NCBI GenBank assembly: GCA_027484315.1
Contig: JAIXTE010000078.1
Location: forward strand, 1 to 42,358
Source of the DNA: Burkholderiales bacterium
Lineage (GTDB): Bacteria; Pseudomonadota; Gammaproteobacteria; Burkholderiales; Burkholderiaceae_B
Direction of reading: 5' to 3'
DNA: 42,358 nt
Shown here piece by piece: positions 1 to 7,528 of the stretch (positions within the stretch are counted from its first letter, which is position 1; each line of letters begins with the position of its first letter). The notes beneath the pieces are model-generated. The model had not been told where the DNA came from. It did no database searches and was given only the letters and a program-made list of their open reading frames with translations. Position numbers and translations under genes: made by a program.

Positions 1-1
1 G

Positions 2-217
2 CTCGGCGGTGTGGGCATGCTGATTGAGCGCACCCGAAAGTGGGCAGGCTGGGGACTCATGGCCCTGTGTGTTGCTGTGTTGCCTGCAAACATTCACATG
101 GCCATGAACCCAGAACAATTTGCTGAAATTCCGGTCGTGTTGCTGTACCTGCGACTACCGCTGCAGGCGCTGATTGTGTGGTTTATCTGGAAGGCAAGCC
201 AAACACGGCGCGTGTAA
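2..217 (+). CDS. DoxX-like membrane protein, 5'-truncated
   Basis: Only the C-terminal 71 residues are in the window; the reading frame is open to the left edge. It carries two hydrophobic segments, one around WGLMALCVAVLPANIHMAM and one around VVLLYLRLPLQALIVWFIW, separated by a short loop with an asparagine-histidine pair, and ends with a basic tail. This pattern matches the last two helices of small four-helix DoxX/SURF4-like inner-membrane proteins, a family linked to redox functions in some bacteria but mostly uncharacterised. The gene is followed after 76 bases by the acyl-CoA synthetase on the same strand. The family call rests on the helix pattern and the Leu-Pro-rich last helix, so it is tentative. 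Confidence 0.55.
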   Translation, partial: LGGVGMLIERTRKWAGWGLMALCVAVLPANIHMAMNPEQFAEIPVVLLYLRLPLQALIVWFIWKASQTRRV

Positions 218-293
218 AACAGCCTCTTCCACTTATTCCGTTTCTCTGGGGTACACTTTGAAAAAAAGATACTCAACAACAGAGGAGACGGAG

Positions 294-1937
294 ATGTTGA
301 AACCCGGTTTGATGATGAAGCAGGAAATGCTGCTTTCTTCAATTCTGCTGCATGCAGAGCGTTTTTATGGTGGGCAGGAAGTTGTCACCCGGCGGGTTGA
401 AGGCGATCTGCATCGCATCACTTTCAAGGCACTTGCCGCCCGCTCAAGGCAACTGGCCAACGCCTTGCATGCTTTGGGTGTGGAGCAGGGCGAGAACATC
501 GCCACCATCGCCTGGAACAGCCACCGGCACCTTGAGATTTATTATGCGGTGGCAGGCATGGGTGCAGTAACCCACACATTGAACCCACGTTACAACCCGC
601 AGCAGTTGATTTACATCATCAATCATGCGCAAGACACCACCATCTTTTTTGATCTGACCTTTGCGCCCCTGATCAAGGCCATCGCTCCGCATTGCCCCAC
701 TGTCAAGCGCTGGGTACTGATGATTGATGAAGACAAGATGCCGGCCGAGCCACCTGTCAGCGGTTTGCTGAATTATGAAACTTTGCTGGCCGCTCAAAAC
801 GACCGCTATGTGTGGCCTGAGTTTGATGAAAACTCGGCCTGTACGCTGTGCTATACATCGGGCACCACCGGTAACCCAAAGGGTATTTTGTATTCCCACA
901 GGTCAACCATGCTGCACGCGATGATGTCCAATTGTGCCGATGCAATTGCCTTGACTCGCAAGGACACCATACTTCCCGTGGTGCCCATGTTCCATGTGAA
1001 TGCCTGGGGCTTGCCCTATGCTGCATTGATGACCGGTTGCAAACTGGTGATGCCCGGGCCGCAACTGGATGCCACCTCCATTTATGACCTGCTCGAAAAT
1101 GAGCGTGTTACCGTGGCAGCGGGTGTGCCCACAATCTGGTTGGGCTTGATCAACCATGTGCTGCAAAACAAGTTAGCCTTCAGCACACTGAAACGGTCCT
1201 TGGTCGGCGGGTCTGCGGTGCCGATCAGCCTGATCAAGGCCTTTGACGAAATGGGTGTCGAGTTGATGCAGGGGTGGGGCAGCACGGAGATGTCTCCTCT
1301 TGGTACTGTTTCCAAGTTGTCGGGTGACGAGCGTGATTTGCCCAAACAGGAGCAGTATGAAATTGTGGCCAAGCAGGGACGAACCATTTTTGGCGTGGAC
1401 ATGAAGCTGCTGGCCGAGGACGGAACAGAGTTGCCTTGGGATTTCGAGCAAAGTGGCGAACTGCACGTGCGCGGTCACTGGGTACTGAATGAATATTACG
1501 GCGGCGACGGCGCAAAAGCATTCAGTCATGATGCCGATGGCAAGCGTTGGTTTGCCACCGGTGATGTGGCGCGCATGGCACCGGATGGATTGATGCAGAT
1601 TACAGACCGCACCAAGGATGTGATCAAATCGGGCGGTGAGTGGATCAGTTCAATCGATCTGGAAAACATTGCCATGTCTCATCCAGCGGTATTGCAGTCT
1701 GCAGTCATTGCCATCCCCCATGAAAAATGGAATGAACGCCCGTTACTGATCGTGGTTAAAAAGCCTGGTAGCGAGATCAGCAAGGAAGAACTTTTGAAAT
1801 TTTATGAAGGCTGTACCGCAAAAATGCATATTCCAGATGACGTGGAATTTGTGGATGCCATGCCAATTGGTGCAACCGGCAAGATACAGAAATCAGTGCT
1901 GCGTGAACAATTCAAAGGCGTTCAATTTGCAAAGTAA
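294..1937 (+). CDS. AlkK-type fatty acyl-CoA synthetase (AMP-binding)
   Basis: A 547-residue adenylate-forming enzyme that should activate a medium- or long-chain fatty acid to acyl-CoA through an acyl-adenylate. The ATP/AMP signature [11 protein letters not shown] starts near residue 187, followed by [16 protein letters not shown], the hinge region [13 protein letters not shown] near residue 438, and the conserved C-terminal lysine in GATGKIQK (K530). Length and motif spelling fit the AlkK/medium-chain ligase branch. The ATG at 294 is chosen because AGAGGAGA lies just upstream and the family begins this way; an in-frame extension to 174 has no such site. There is no signal peptide, so it is cytoplasmic. 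The substrate cannot be read from sequence. A hairpin follows the stop, so it is probably transcribed separately from the next gene. Confidence 0.9.
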   Translation: MLKPGLMMKQEMLLSSILLHAERFYGGQEVVTRRVEGDLHRITFKALAARSRQLANALHALGVEQGENIATIAWNSHRHLEIYYAVAGMGAVTHTLNPRYNPQQLIYIINHAQDTTIFFDLTFAPLIKAIAPHCPTVKRWVLMIDEDKMPAEPPVSGLLNYETLLAAQNDRYVWPEFDENSACTLCYTSGTTGNPKGILYSHRSTMLHAMMSNCADAIALTRKDTILPVVPMFHVNAWGLPYAALMTGCKLVMPGPQLDATSIYDLLENERVTVAAGVPTIWLGLINHVLQNKLAFSTLKRSLVGGSAVPISLIKAFDEMGVELMQGWGSTEMSPLGTVSKLSGDERDLPKQEQYEIVAKQGRTIFGVDMKLLAEDGTELPWDFEQSGELHVRGHWVLNEYYGGDGAKAFSHDADGKRWFATGDVARMAPDGLMQITDRTKDVIKSGGEWISSIDLENIAMSHPAVLQSAVIAIPHEKWNERPLLIVVKKPGSEISKEELLKFYEGCTAKMHIPDDVEFVDAMPIGATGKIQKSVLREQFKGVQFAK

Positions 1938-1988
1938 GTCCTAATGTAAAATCGGAATCAGCCTTTGTTTAATGGTTTGCCCGCACAC

Positions 1989-2019
1989 GGGGTGGATTAT
2001 CCTGTCCACCCCCGCTCTT
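1989..2019 (+). terminator. Probable intrinsic terminator after the acyl-CoA synthetase
   Basis: Arms GGGGTGGA (1989-1996) and TCCACCCC (2005-2012) form an 8-bp stem with an 8-base loop, followed by CGCTCTTT. It lies between the acyl-CoA synthetase stop and the binding-protein start at 2032. The U tract is short, so attenuation is possible instead of full termination. Confidence 0.5.
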
Positions 2020-2031
2020 TGGAATGAAAAA

Positions 2032-2871
2032 ATGAATTTGCGTACCATTTTCCTGGTTTCACTGATGTTGATGGCTGGTTCACCGGCCATCGCGCAACAG
2101 CCGGTTTATCGTTTTTCACCAGTGAATCAGTGGGATATTCCGAAAACTGCAGCTTATTGGAATCCGATTATTCAATATGTCAGTGAAAAAAGTGGTGTCA
2201 AGCTCGAGTTGAAAATTGGACGCACCTCAGCAGACACCACCGCGTATGTGCTTGCCCAGGAAGTTGAATTCGTTTTTTCAAATCATCTTTTCAGCCCGGA
2301 ACGTGACAAGCTGGGCTGGAAGGTGTTCGGCCGTCGCACTGGACCGGCCCTGCAAGGTCAAATTGCCGTCTTGGGCAGCTCACCTATTCGTACCCTTGCC
2401 GATCTGAATGGGCAGGACATGGTTTTTGCTGGCCCTGAGGCATTTATTGGTTATCGAGTGCCCCAAGCCCAGCTGATCAATCAGGGGATCGAGGTCAACC
2501 CTGTGTTTGCGGGCAACCAGAATGCAGCCTTCGCCCAACTGCTGGCTGGAAGGGCCAAGGCAGTGGGTAGCAATTCTGCTTTGATTGAAGGTTTCTCGGA
2601 GAAACAGGGCACAAAATTCCGGGTTTTGTGGACCTCTGAAGATTACCTGGATCTTGCCTTGATGGCATCCAGCAAAGTGAAGGCCAAGGATGTCCGGGCT
2701 GTGGTCAATGCATTTATCGGCATGCACAAGAGCAAAGAGGGTGCACTGATTTTGAGGCGTGCCTCAGAGTCCGTCGGCCTTGACCCGGAGAGTCATTTTT
2801 TGCCCGCGTCGGACAAGGATTACGAAACCTATCGCCGTTTTTATGCATCAGCCCCAATTGCTGTGCGCTAA
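2032..2871 (+). CDS. PhnD/transferrin-like periplasmic substrate-binding protein
   Basis: A 279-residue exported protein. Residues 1-22 form a Sec signal peptide (hydrophobic FLVSLMLMAGSPAIAQ). The mature part matches PhnD-type binding proteins of phosphonate/phosphite ABC transporters: an opening strand ending in YRFSPVNQ, a helix carrying AYWNPIIQYVSEKSGVKLEL, the GRTSADTTAYVLAQEVEFVFSN region, and a later hinge with GPEAFIGYR. The start at 2032 gives a proper signal peptide and has GGAATGA upstream; the frame is open to 1972 but that would bury the signal. No permease or ATPase lies nearby. It is 15 bases from the histidine kinase downstream, which suggests a sensory partner and not a transport component. 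The ligand is unknown. Confidence 0.8.
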   Translation: MNLRTIFLVSLMLMAGSPAIAQQPVYRFSPVNQWDIPKTAAYWNPIIQYVSEKSGVKLELKIGRTSADTTAYVLAQEVEFVFSNHLFSPERDKLGWKVFGRRTGPALQGQIAVLGSSPIRTLADLNGQDMVFAGPEAFIGYRVPQAQLINQGIEVNPVFAGNQNAAFAQLLAGRAKAVGSNSALIEGFSEKQGTKFRVLWTSEDYLDLALMASSKVKAKDVRAVVNAFIGMHKSKEGALILRRASESVGLDPESHFLPASDKDYETYRRFYASAPIAVR

Positions 2872-2886
2872 GGTTTTGCAATAAAC

Positions 2887-4314
2887 ATGAGCCGTATCCG
2901 CTTGTTGCCCTCATCCCTGATCGGACGGGTATTTTTGTTGTACACCATTGCCCTGATGCTGTTTGTCGGCATCAGTTTTGTGGCCTTTTCCCGATTCCAG
3001 TATCACAGCACGCTGGAAGAGGCGCAGGACTCGGCCAACATGATGATTGAAGTGGTTTCACAGACCGTGACGGACAGTGCGGTGATTGGAGACTATGACA
3101 CCATTCAGCGAACCCTCAACAAGGCCATCGCAGGCTCTCGTTTTGCGTCCGCGAAGTTCATCGACCTTGCCGGTGGCGTCATCAGAACCCAAAATTCAAA
3201 CATCACCAAAAGCACCTCGCCCCTTTGGCTTCGTGAGCAGGTTGCCGAACAGCTGTATGACGTGAACCGTGCCATCAACGCGGGTGGTTACGACTATGGA
3301 GTGCTTCGATTCACCTTTGCAGTGGATGCGATTGCAGATGGTTTCTGGGGCTTGATTCGTGTGGCCATGGCCAGCGCTGTGGCTGGTCTGATTGGTGGTC
3401 TGCTGATCATCTGGTTTCCATTGAAAAGCTGGCTTGGAGCCCTTGAACGTGTGGATGAGTTCGAGCATGCACCAGTTTCAAAACCTGGCAACGACAAAGA
3501 CCTTCGCATTGAAAATTTGCCCACTGAATTTCGTCCTGCATTTGAAATGCTGAAACGAACCACCGAACATCTGGACGGTGAATCCCGGGCCAAGGAGCTT
3601 GCTGAAAGCGCCAACCGGGCAAAAAGCCAATTTCTCGCGAACATGAGCCATGAAATACGCACGCCGTTGAATGGCATTATCGGCATGACTGAGCTTGCCC
3701 TGGAAACCCAATTGACCAAAGCGCAACGGGAGTTTTTACAGGTTGCTCACGATTCTGCAAACACGCTGTTGTTGATCGTCAATGAGATTCTGGACTTCTC
3801 CAAAATTGAAGCCGGCATGATGACCCTTGAGAAAGTGGTCTTTGACCCACGCCGGGTATTTGAGCAGGCACTGGGGCCGATGATACCCAAAGCCACCGCG
3901 AAAAAACTGTCACTTGAATGTACTTTTTCGGAATCTTGCCCTACTGAACTGGTCGGAGATCCGGTGCGCTTGCTACAGGTTGTGAACAACATGGTCGGTA
4001 ATGCCATCAAGTTTACCGAGCGGGGTGGCGTGCATGTGCACGTGGATACAAGCAGGGATCCGCGTGGTGTGCATAAACTGATCTGCTCAATCCGTGACAC
4101 AGGAATTGGAATTCCACCTGAAAAAATTGAAGCTGTGTTCAGGCCATTCGAGCAAGCCGATACCTCTATCACTCGCAATTTTGGCGGCACAGGTTTGGGC
4201 TTGAGTATCACGCGACGGCTTGTCGAGTTGATGCAAGGGGAAATCTGGGTGGAAAGTGAAGTGGGCGTGGGTAGCACGTTCCACTTCACCGTGATGGATT
4301 TGAAGCTCAGCTGA
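2887..4314 (+). CDS. Membrane sensor histidine kinase
   Basis: A 475-residue sensor kinase. A first membrane helix (about residues 15-37) and a second (about 155-180, [17 protein letters not shown]) enclose a periplasmic domain of about 115 residues. The HisKA domain carries the phospho-accepting H255 in [11 protein letters not shown], and the ATPase domain shows the N box (NMVGNAIKF), G1 box (DTGIGIP) and G2 box (GGTGLGLSI). It ends right after the ATPase domain, so it has no receiver domain. It should autophosphorylate and pass phosphate to a separate response regulator, none of which is encoded in this window. It follows the PhnD-like gene by 15 bases, so the periplasmic domain probably reads that protein's ligand state. 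The pairing is inferred from position. Confidence 0.9.
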   Translation: MSRIRLLPSSLIGRVFLLYTIALMLFVGISFVAFSRFQYHSTLEEAQDSANMMIEVVSQTVTDSAVIGDYDTIQRTLNKAIAGSRFASAKFIDLAGGVIRTQNSNITKSTSPLWLREQVAEQLYDVNRAINAGGYDYGVLRFTFAVDAIADGFWGLIRVAMASAVAGLIGGLLIIWFPLKSWLGALERVDEFEHAPVSKPGNDKDLRIENLPTEFRPAFEMLKRTTEHLDGESRAKELAESANRAKSQFLANMSHEIRTPLNGIIGMTELALETQLTKAQREFLQVAHDSANTLLLIVNEILDFSKIEAGMMTLEKVVFDPRRVFEQALGPMIPKATAKKLSLECTFSESCPTELVGDPVRLLQVVNNMVGNAIKFTERGGVHVHVDTSRDPRGVHKLICSIRDTGIGIPPEKIEAVFRPFEQADTSITRNFGGTGLGLSITRRLVELMQGEIWVESEVGVGSTFHFTVMDLKLS

Positions 4315-4325
4315 TTTCACGGGTT

Positions 4326-4353
4326 GCAGCAGCCCGAAAAGGGCTGCTGTTTG
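4326..4353. terminator. Terminator between the convergent kinase and msrA genes
   Basis: CAGCAGCCC (4327-4335) and GGGCTGCTG (4341-4349) form a perfect 9-bp stem with loop GAAAA, followed by TTT on the plus strand. It sits 12 bases after the kinase stop and 28 bases from the msrA stop, so it probably ends transcripts from both sides. Confidence 0.7.
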
Positions 4354-4377
4354 CCAGGTGTTTGACCGCAGGTCGCT

Positions 4378-4980
4378 TTATTTTGGGCCCCACAGCTCTT
4401 CAAGCCGCTTGTCGCGACCGCAACCATTGCGATAGTACCCGTACCGAATCGGATTTTTCTTGTAGTAATCCTGGTGGTATTCTTCGGCGGGATAAAACTT
4501 CACTGCCGGGGCCACTTCGGTGTGTATGGTCTTGAACTTGCCGCTGGCCTGTAACTTCGCCTTGCTGGCCTCAGCCACTTTTTTCTGTTCGTCGTTCAGG
4601 TAATAAAAGCCGGTGCGGTATTGGGTGCCCGCGTCACAGAATTGCCGGTCTTTCACGGTGGGGTCGATGGTTTTCCAGAAAAACTCAACCAGCTGGCTGT
4701 AGCTGACTTTGGTGTCGTCGTAAGTCACTTCGACCGCTTCGGTGTGATCGGTACGGCCTGCACTGACGACCTTGTAATCTGGATCCTTGTACTGCCCACC
4801 GGCATATCCAGATATTGTTTTAAGCACCCCCGGTACTTTGTCAAAATCAGATTCCACGCACCAGAAACAGCCGCCACCGAAAATGGCGGTTCTTGTCTCG
4901 GCCTGTGCGCCTGTAGCAGCCAACACACCCAGTGCGATGGCCAGTGTTGATTTCAATTTAAACGCTGTGTTCATATTCAT
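4378..4980 (-). CDS. msrA: Exported peptide-methionine (S)-S-oxide reductase MsrA
   Basis: A 200-residue MsrA. It reduces the S-epimer of methionine sulfoxide in proteins. The signature GGGCFWCVES holds the catalytic cysteine C38, and a resolving pair may be in RNGCGRDK near the C-terminus. Residues 1-27 form a signal peptide ending AQA, so this copy acts in the periplasm; many MsrA proteins are cytoplasmic. The ATG at 4980 overlaps the msrB stop by four bases (ATGA, 4977-4980), which implies translational coupling and decides the start over an upstream in-frame codon at 5046 that lies inside msrB. Thioredoxin-like electron delivery in the periplasm would be needed but no donor is recognised nearby, except perhaps the DUF1223 protein upstream. 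Confidence 0.95.
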   Translation of the reverse strand: MNMNTAFKLKSTLAIALGVLAATGAQAETRTAIFGGGCFWCVESDFDKVPGVLKTISGYAGGQYKDPDYKVVSAGRTDHTEAVEVTYDDTKVSYSQLVEFFWKTIDPTVKDRQFCDAGTQYRTGFYYLNDEQKKVAEASKAKLQASGKFKTIHTEVAPAVKFYPAEEYHQDYYKKNPIRYGYYRNGCGRDKRLEELWGPK

Positions 4981-5480
4981 GCCTTGCGCAGTGTTGGAAT
5001 ACTCTGGCCTTCCGGTACGAAATTCAATGCCAGTCCGTTGTTGCAATACCGTTTGCCCGTGGGTGCTGGCCCATCATCAAACACGTGGCCCTGGTGTCCG
5101 CCGCAGTTGCTGCAGTGGTATTCCGTGCGTGGCAATACAAGCTTGTAATCGGTTTTTGTATTCAACGCGCCCTTGTTGGCGTCAAAGAAGCTCGGCCAAC
5201 CCGTGCCGCTGTCGTACTTGTACTGTGCGGGGAACAGGGGCAGGTTACACGCTGCACACACATAGGTTCCCTTGCGCTTCTCATTGTTCAAAGGGCTGGA
5301 GAAGGGCCGTTCAGTGGCCTCCTTGAACAGCACATTGAATTGTTCCTTGTTGATGATTTTCAGCCATTCCGCTTCAGACTTGTTCAGTTTATTCATGCTG
5401 GCAATTGAGCTCATGGGTTTTGCGATCATCAGGCCTGCGCCCAAGGCAGCAAGACCTGCCAATACGGTACGACGTTGCAT
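4977..5480 (-). CDS. msrB: Exported peptide-methionine (R)-S-oxide reductase MsrB
   Basis: A 167-residue MsrB for the R-epimer of methionine sulfoxide. Zinc ligands are C75/C78 (CAAC) and C123/C126 (CSNC); the catalytic cysteine is C146 in KRYCNN, and the fold signature SGTGWPSF is intact. The N-terminus MQRRTVLAGLAALGAGLMIA is a signal with a twin arginine, suggesting Tat export, which fits a zinc protein folded before transport. It overlaps msrA by four bases and starts 26 bases after the DUF1223 stop, so the three genes look like one operon repairing oxidised envelope proteins. Export by Sec instead of Tat cannot be excluded, since the twin-arginine motif lacks the usual phenylalanine. Confidence 0.95.
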   Translation of the reverse strand: MQRRTVLAGLAALGAGLMIAKPMSSIASMNKLNKSEAEWLKIINKEQFNVLFKEATERPFSSPLNNEKRKGTYVCAACNLPLFPAQYKYDSGTGWPSFFDANKGALNTKTDYKLVLPRTEYHCSNCGGHQGHVFDDGPAPTGKRYCNNGLALNFVPEGQSIPTLRKA

Positions 5481-5506
5481 TGTCTTTTCCTTTTTTCAAT
5501 CAGTTG

Positions 5507-6337
5507 TTAACCACACCCGGCCAAAGCTTCTGGTGCATTCAATGCCTGCAGCACGGTACTGGATTCACTGTTTTCAACGATGACACCAATTCCAATGTTG
5601 TTTTGGTTCCAGTCCGCTGGAATATTCTGTGTGAATACCTTCATGCTGTCACCGCTTGATACTGTCACAGGCTTACCCAGGAAGCGCACCACCCGGTCAT
5701 GCCGCAACAGTTCACCCCGGTTTTCGCCGGATTTCACTTGCTGGCTCAATTTGTCTTCATACAGTGCAACAAGCATTTTGCCCGCCTTGTAACGGTCATC
5801 CAGCCAATCTGTTTTCACCTTGATTTCGACCTGATTGTTTTGTTTTCGTTCCAATGACATGTGCAATGAAATGGGTGCCTTGTCCTGTTTCATTGCAGCG
5901 AGTTGTTGGGAGATCAATCCGGCCTGTCCCCAACGACGCACTTCGCGGTTTGAAAACACGTACTGTGGGGTGTAGATCTGGGTGACGTTGCCGCGGCTTT
6001 TGTGCGCATACTGGCGCTCGGTGAATTGTTTGCTGGAATAGGGGTCTTGCCAGCCAATGTAATTCCAGTAGTCCACATGAAAGGACAAGGCAAGAATGTT
6101 ACCCGCCCGTTCTGGCGTGGCCAGTTGACTTGTCAGCCAGCGGTCTGCGGGCGGACAACTGCTGCAACCTTCGGATGTGTAAAGCTCGGCCACAATCATG
6201 CGTTCGGCCGGGCTGACCCAGGTGCAGTTTTCTGTCTTCGCCTGCACACCCGAGTGGAACAGCATTGCGCTTGCCACAATCACACCACCAAGGGCGTTGA
6301 CATCAGGTTTCCAGCAATTTTTCACAGGGCCTCCCAT
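5507..6337 (-). CDS. DUF1223 thioredoxin-like exported protein
   Basis: A 276-residue member of the DUF1223 family. The diagnostic start of the mature domain is VAELYTSEGCSSCPPAD with a CxxC pair at C58/C61, a thioredoxin-like redox motif. A signal or anchor segment precedes it (LGGVIVASAMLFHSGVQA). The ATG at 6337 is preferred, but an in-frame GTG at 6343 is possible. A small hairpin (6340-6345 with 6354-6359) covers the expected ribosome site. Position 26 bases upstream of msrB suggests a shared role in envelope thiol or methionine repair. The family has no established biochemical function, so electron supply to the reductases is only a hypothesis. Confidence 0.85.
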   Translation of the reverse strand: MGGPVKNCWKPDVNALGGVIVASAMLFHSGVQAKTENCTWVSPAERMIVAELYTSEGCSSCPPADRWLTSQLATPERAGNILALSFHVDYWNYIGWQDPYSSKQFTERQYAHKSRGNVTQIYTPQYVFSNREVRRWGQAGLISQQLAAMKQDKAPISLHMSLERKQNNQVEIKVKTDWLDDRYKAGKMLVALYEDKLSQQVKSGENRGELLRHDRVVRFLGKPVTVSSGDSMKVFTQNIPADWNQNNIGIGVIVENSESSTVLQALNAPEALAGCG

Positions 6338-6425
6338 TGGCACCAGAGGTACTTGGTGCGTCTCTGGGAGGGTATTCGCTACAGCGCGATGAAAAGTTAC
6401 ACGCGCGGCTGCATTCCTGCTTTCA

Positions 6426-7130
6426 TCATGCTGGCGTTATTTGCGCAACTGGAAAGGTCATTTCGAAGCCGGTAATTTCAAGGGCTGTGACCACATCTGC
6501 AATATCCAGATCAGGAAAAGCGTCGCCAAGGCTGTTTAGCAGGTGGATTTTGGCGAAGCGGGCCTTGCCCTTTGCACTTGGGCTGTACACAAACTCCTTG
6601 CCCTGCCAGTGTTGCCCCAAAGTTTTCATGAAGCCAGGCACCAGGCTGGTGTGAATGGGAAACTGCAAGCCGCCAGAGGTATAAGCCAATTCAAATTGGG
6701 GCAGGTCATTCTGATGCAGGCTGATTTCCTGCAGGCCTTCTGGACCCTGCGTGACATCAAAGTCGCACAGGTTTTTCGGAATGCCCCAGTTGATTCGACC
6801 GTTTTTTACGCTGCTGGCACTGCTCACCACGATGTTGCTGATGGTGGGTCTGCGTTTGCCTGTGAACTGTGCGGTACCTGGAATATAAAGCAATTCCTTG
6901 TATGGACCAGCATTGGAATGGGTGTAGTCCACGAACATCAGCACGCTCAAAGGTGCTTCAAGCGTGTCGCGAATAGTCGATGGAATACGCAGGTCGGCTC
7001 GAAGCTTTTCTGCCTTGCTGCGCATGACCACAATCAACCCCTTGCCATGCAGGGTCCAAGGTGCAGGCACATCTTCAAAGTGTGCAAACTCGTCTGTCGC
7101 GCCTTCAGCAATCGATTCAACTGGGTTCAA
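6426..7130 (-). CDS. Acetoacetate decarboxylase-like protein
   Basis: A 234-residue protein of the acetoacetate-decarboxylase fold. Supporting features are the segment YKELLYIPG, the strand THSNAGPYKE, and GRINWGIPKNLCDF, which lies where true decarboxylases carry the lysine forming a Schiff base; here the local spelling is PKN and not the usual PKK. It may therefore be a related aldolase, dehydratase or lipocalin-like relative and not a true decarboxylase. The start is a TTG at 7130, four bases after the stop of the VOC gene; an ATG start at residue 36 would cut off part of the fold. It is the last gene of the amidohydrolase-VOC-decarboxylase run. Confidence 0.65.
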   Translation of the reverse strand: MNPVESIAEGATDEFAHFEDVPAPWTLHGKGLIVVMRSKAEKLRADLRIPSTIRDTLEAPLSVLMFVDYTHSNAGPYKELLYIPGTAQFTGKRRPTISNIVVSSASSVKNGRINWGIPKNLCDFDVTQGPEGLQEISLHQNDLPQFELAYTSGGLQFPIHTSLVPGFMKTLGQHWQGKEFVYSPSAKGKARFAKIHLLNSLGDAFPDLDIADVVTALEITGFEMTFPVAQITPA

Positions 7131-7134
7131 TTCT

Positions 7135-7503
7135 TTAACCTATTTTGTAAATGTTCATCTTGTGCCCTTCCGGTGTGCGGAAGTAGGCTGCGTAAAAGCC
7201 GGGCATGCGTTCACCGGGTGCGCCTTCACAGGTGCAACCGTGTGCCTTGGCATGGGCATAGAATTCATCCACTTGGGCACGGTCTTTGGCGGCCAAGGCA
7301 ACCATGGTGCCGTTGCCCACATTGGCTGGTGCGCCGTTGGCGGGCTTCATCAGGCCGATGAAGGGGTTGGCCAGGCTGCTTCCCCAAAAAATGCCGTGGG
7401 GCACTTCCAGAACTCGTTTGGCGCCCAGTGGCGCGAACAGTTTGTCAAAATATTCACCGCTTTTTGGCAGGTCGTTCGTACCGATAGTTACATATCCAAT
7501 CAT
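7135..7503 (-). CDS. VOC (glyoxalase/dioxygenase-like) family protein
   Basis: A 122-residue single-module VOC protein: it opens with MIGYVTIGTNDLPKSGEYFD and closes with AAYFRTPEGHKMNIY, a typical metal-edge strand with a histidine. Such proteins are often isomerases, glyoxalase-like enzymes, resistance proteins or dioxygenase halves. No specific metal triad can be assigned with confidence. It starts 25 bases after the amidohydrolase stop and is followed by the acetoacetate-decarboxylase-like gene at a 4-base distance, so it is probably cotranscribed with both. Confidence 0.8.
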   Translation of the reverse strand: MIGYVTIGTNDLPKSGEYFDKLFAPLGAKRVLEVPHGIFWGSSLANPFIGLMKPANGAPANVGNGTMVALAAKDRAQVDEFYAHAKAHGCTCEGAPGERMPGFYAAYFRTPEGHKMNIYKIG

Positions 7504-7528
7504 CGTACTTCTCCGTGGATTGTTGGTT

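Noticed and set aside
2887..4314. Hybrid kinase with receiver domain
   Set aside because: The protein ends just after the G2 box of the ATPase domain; there is no room for a receiver.
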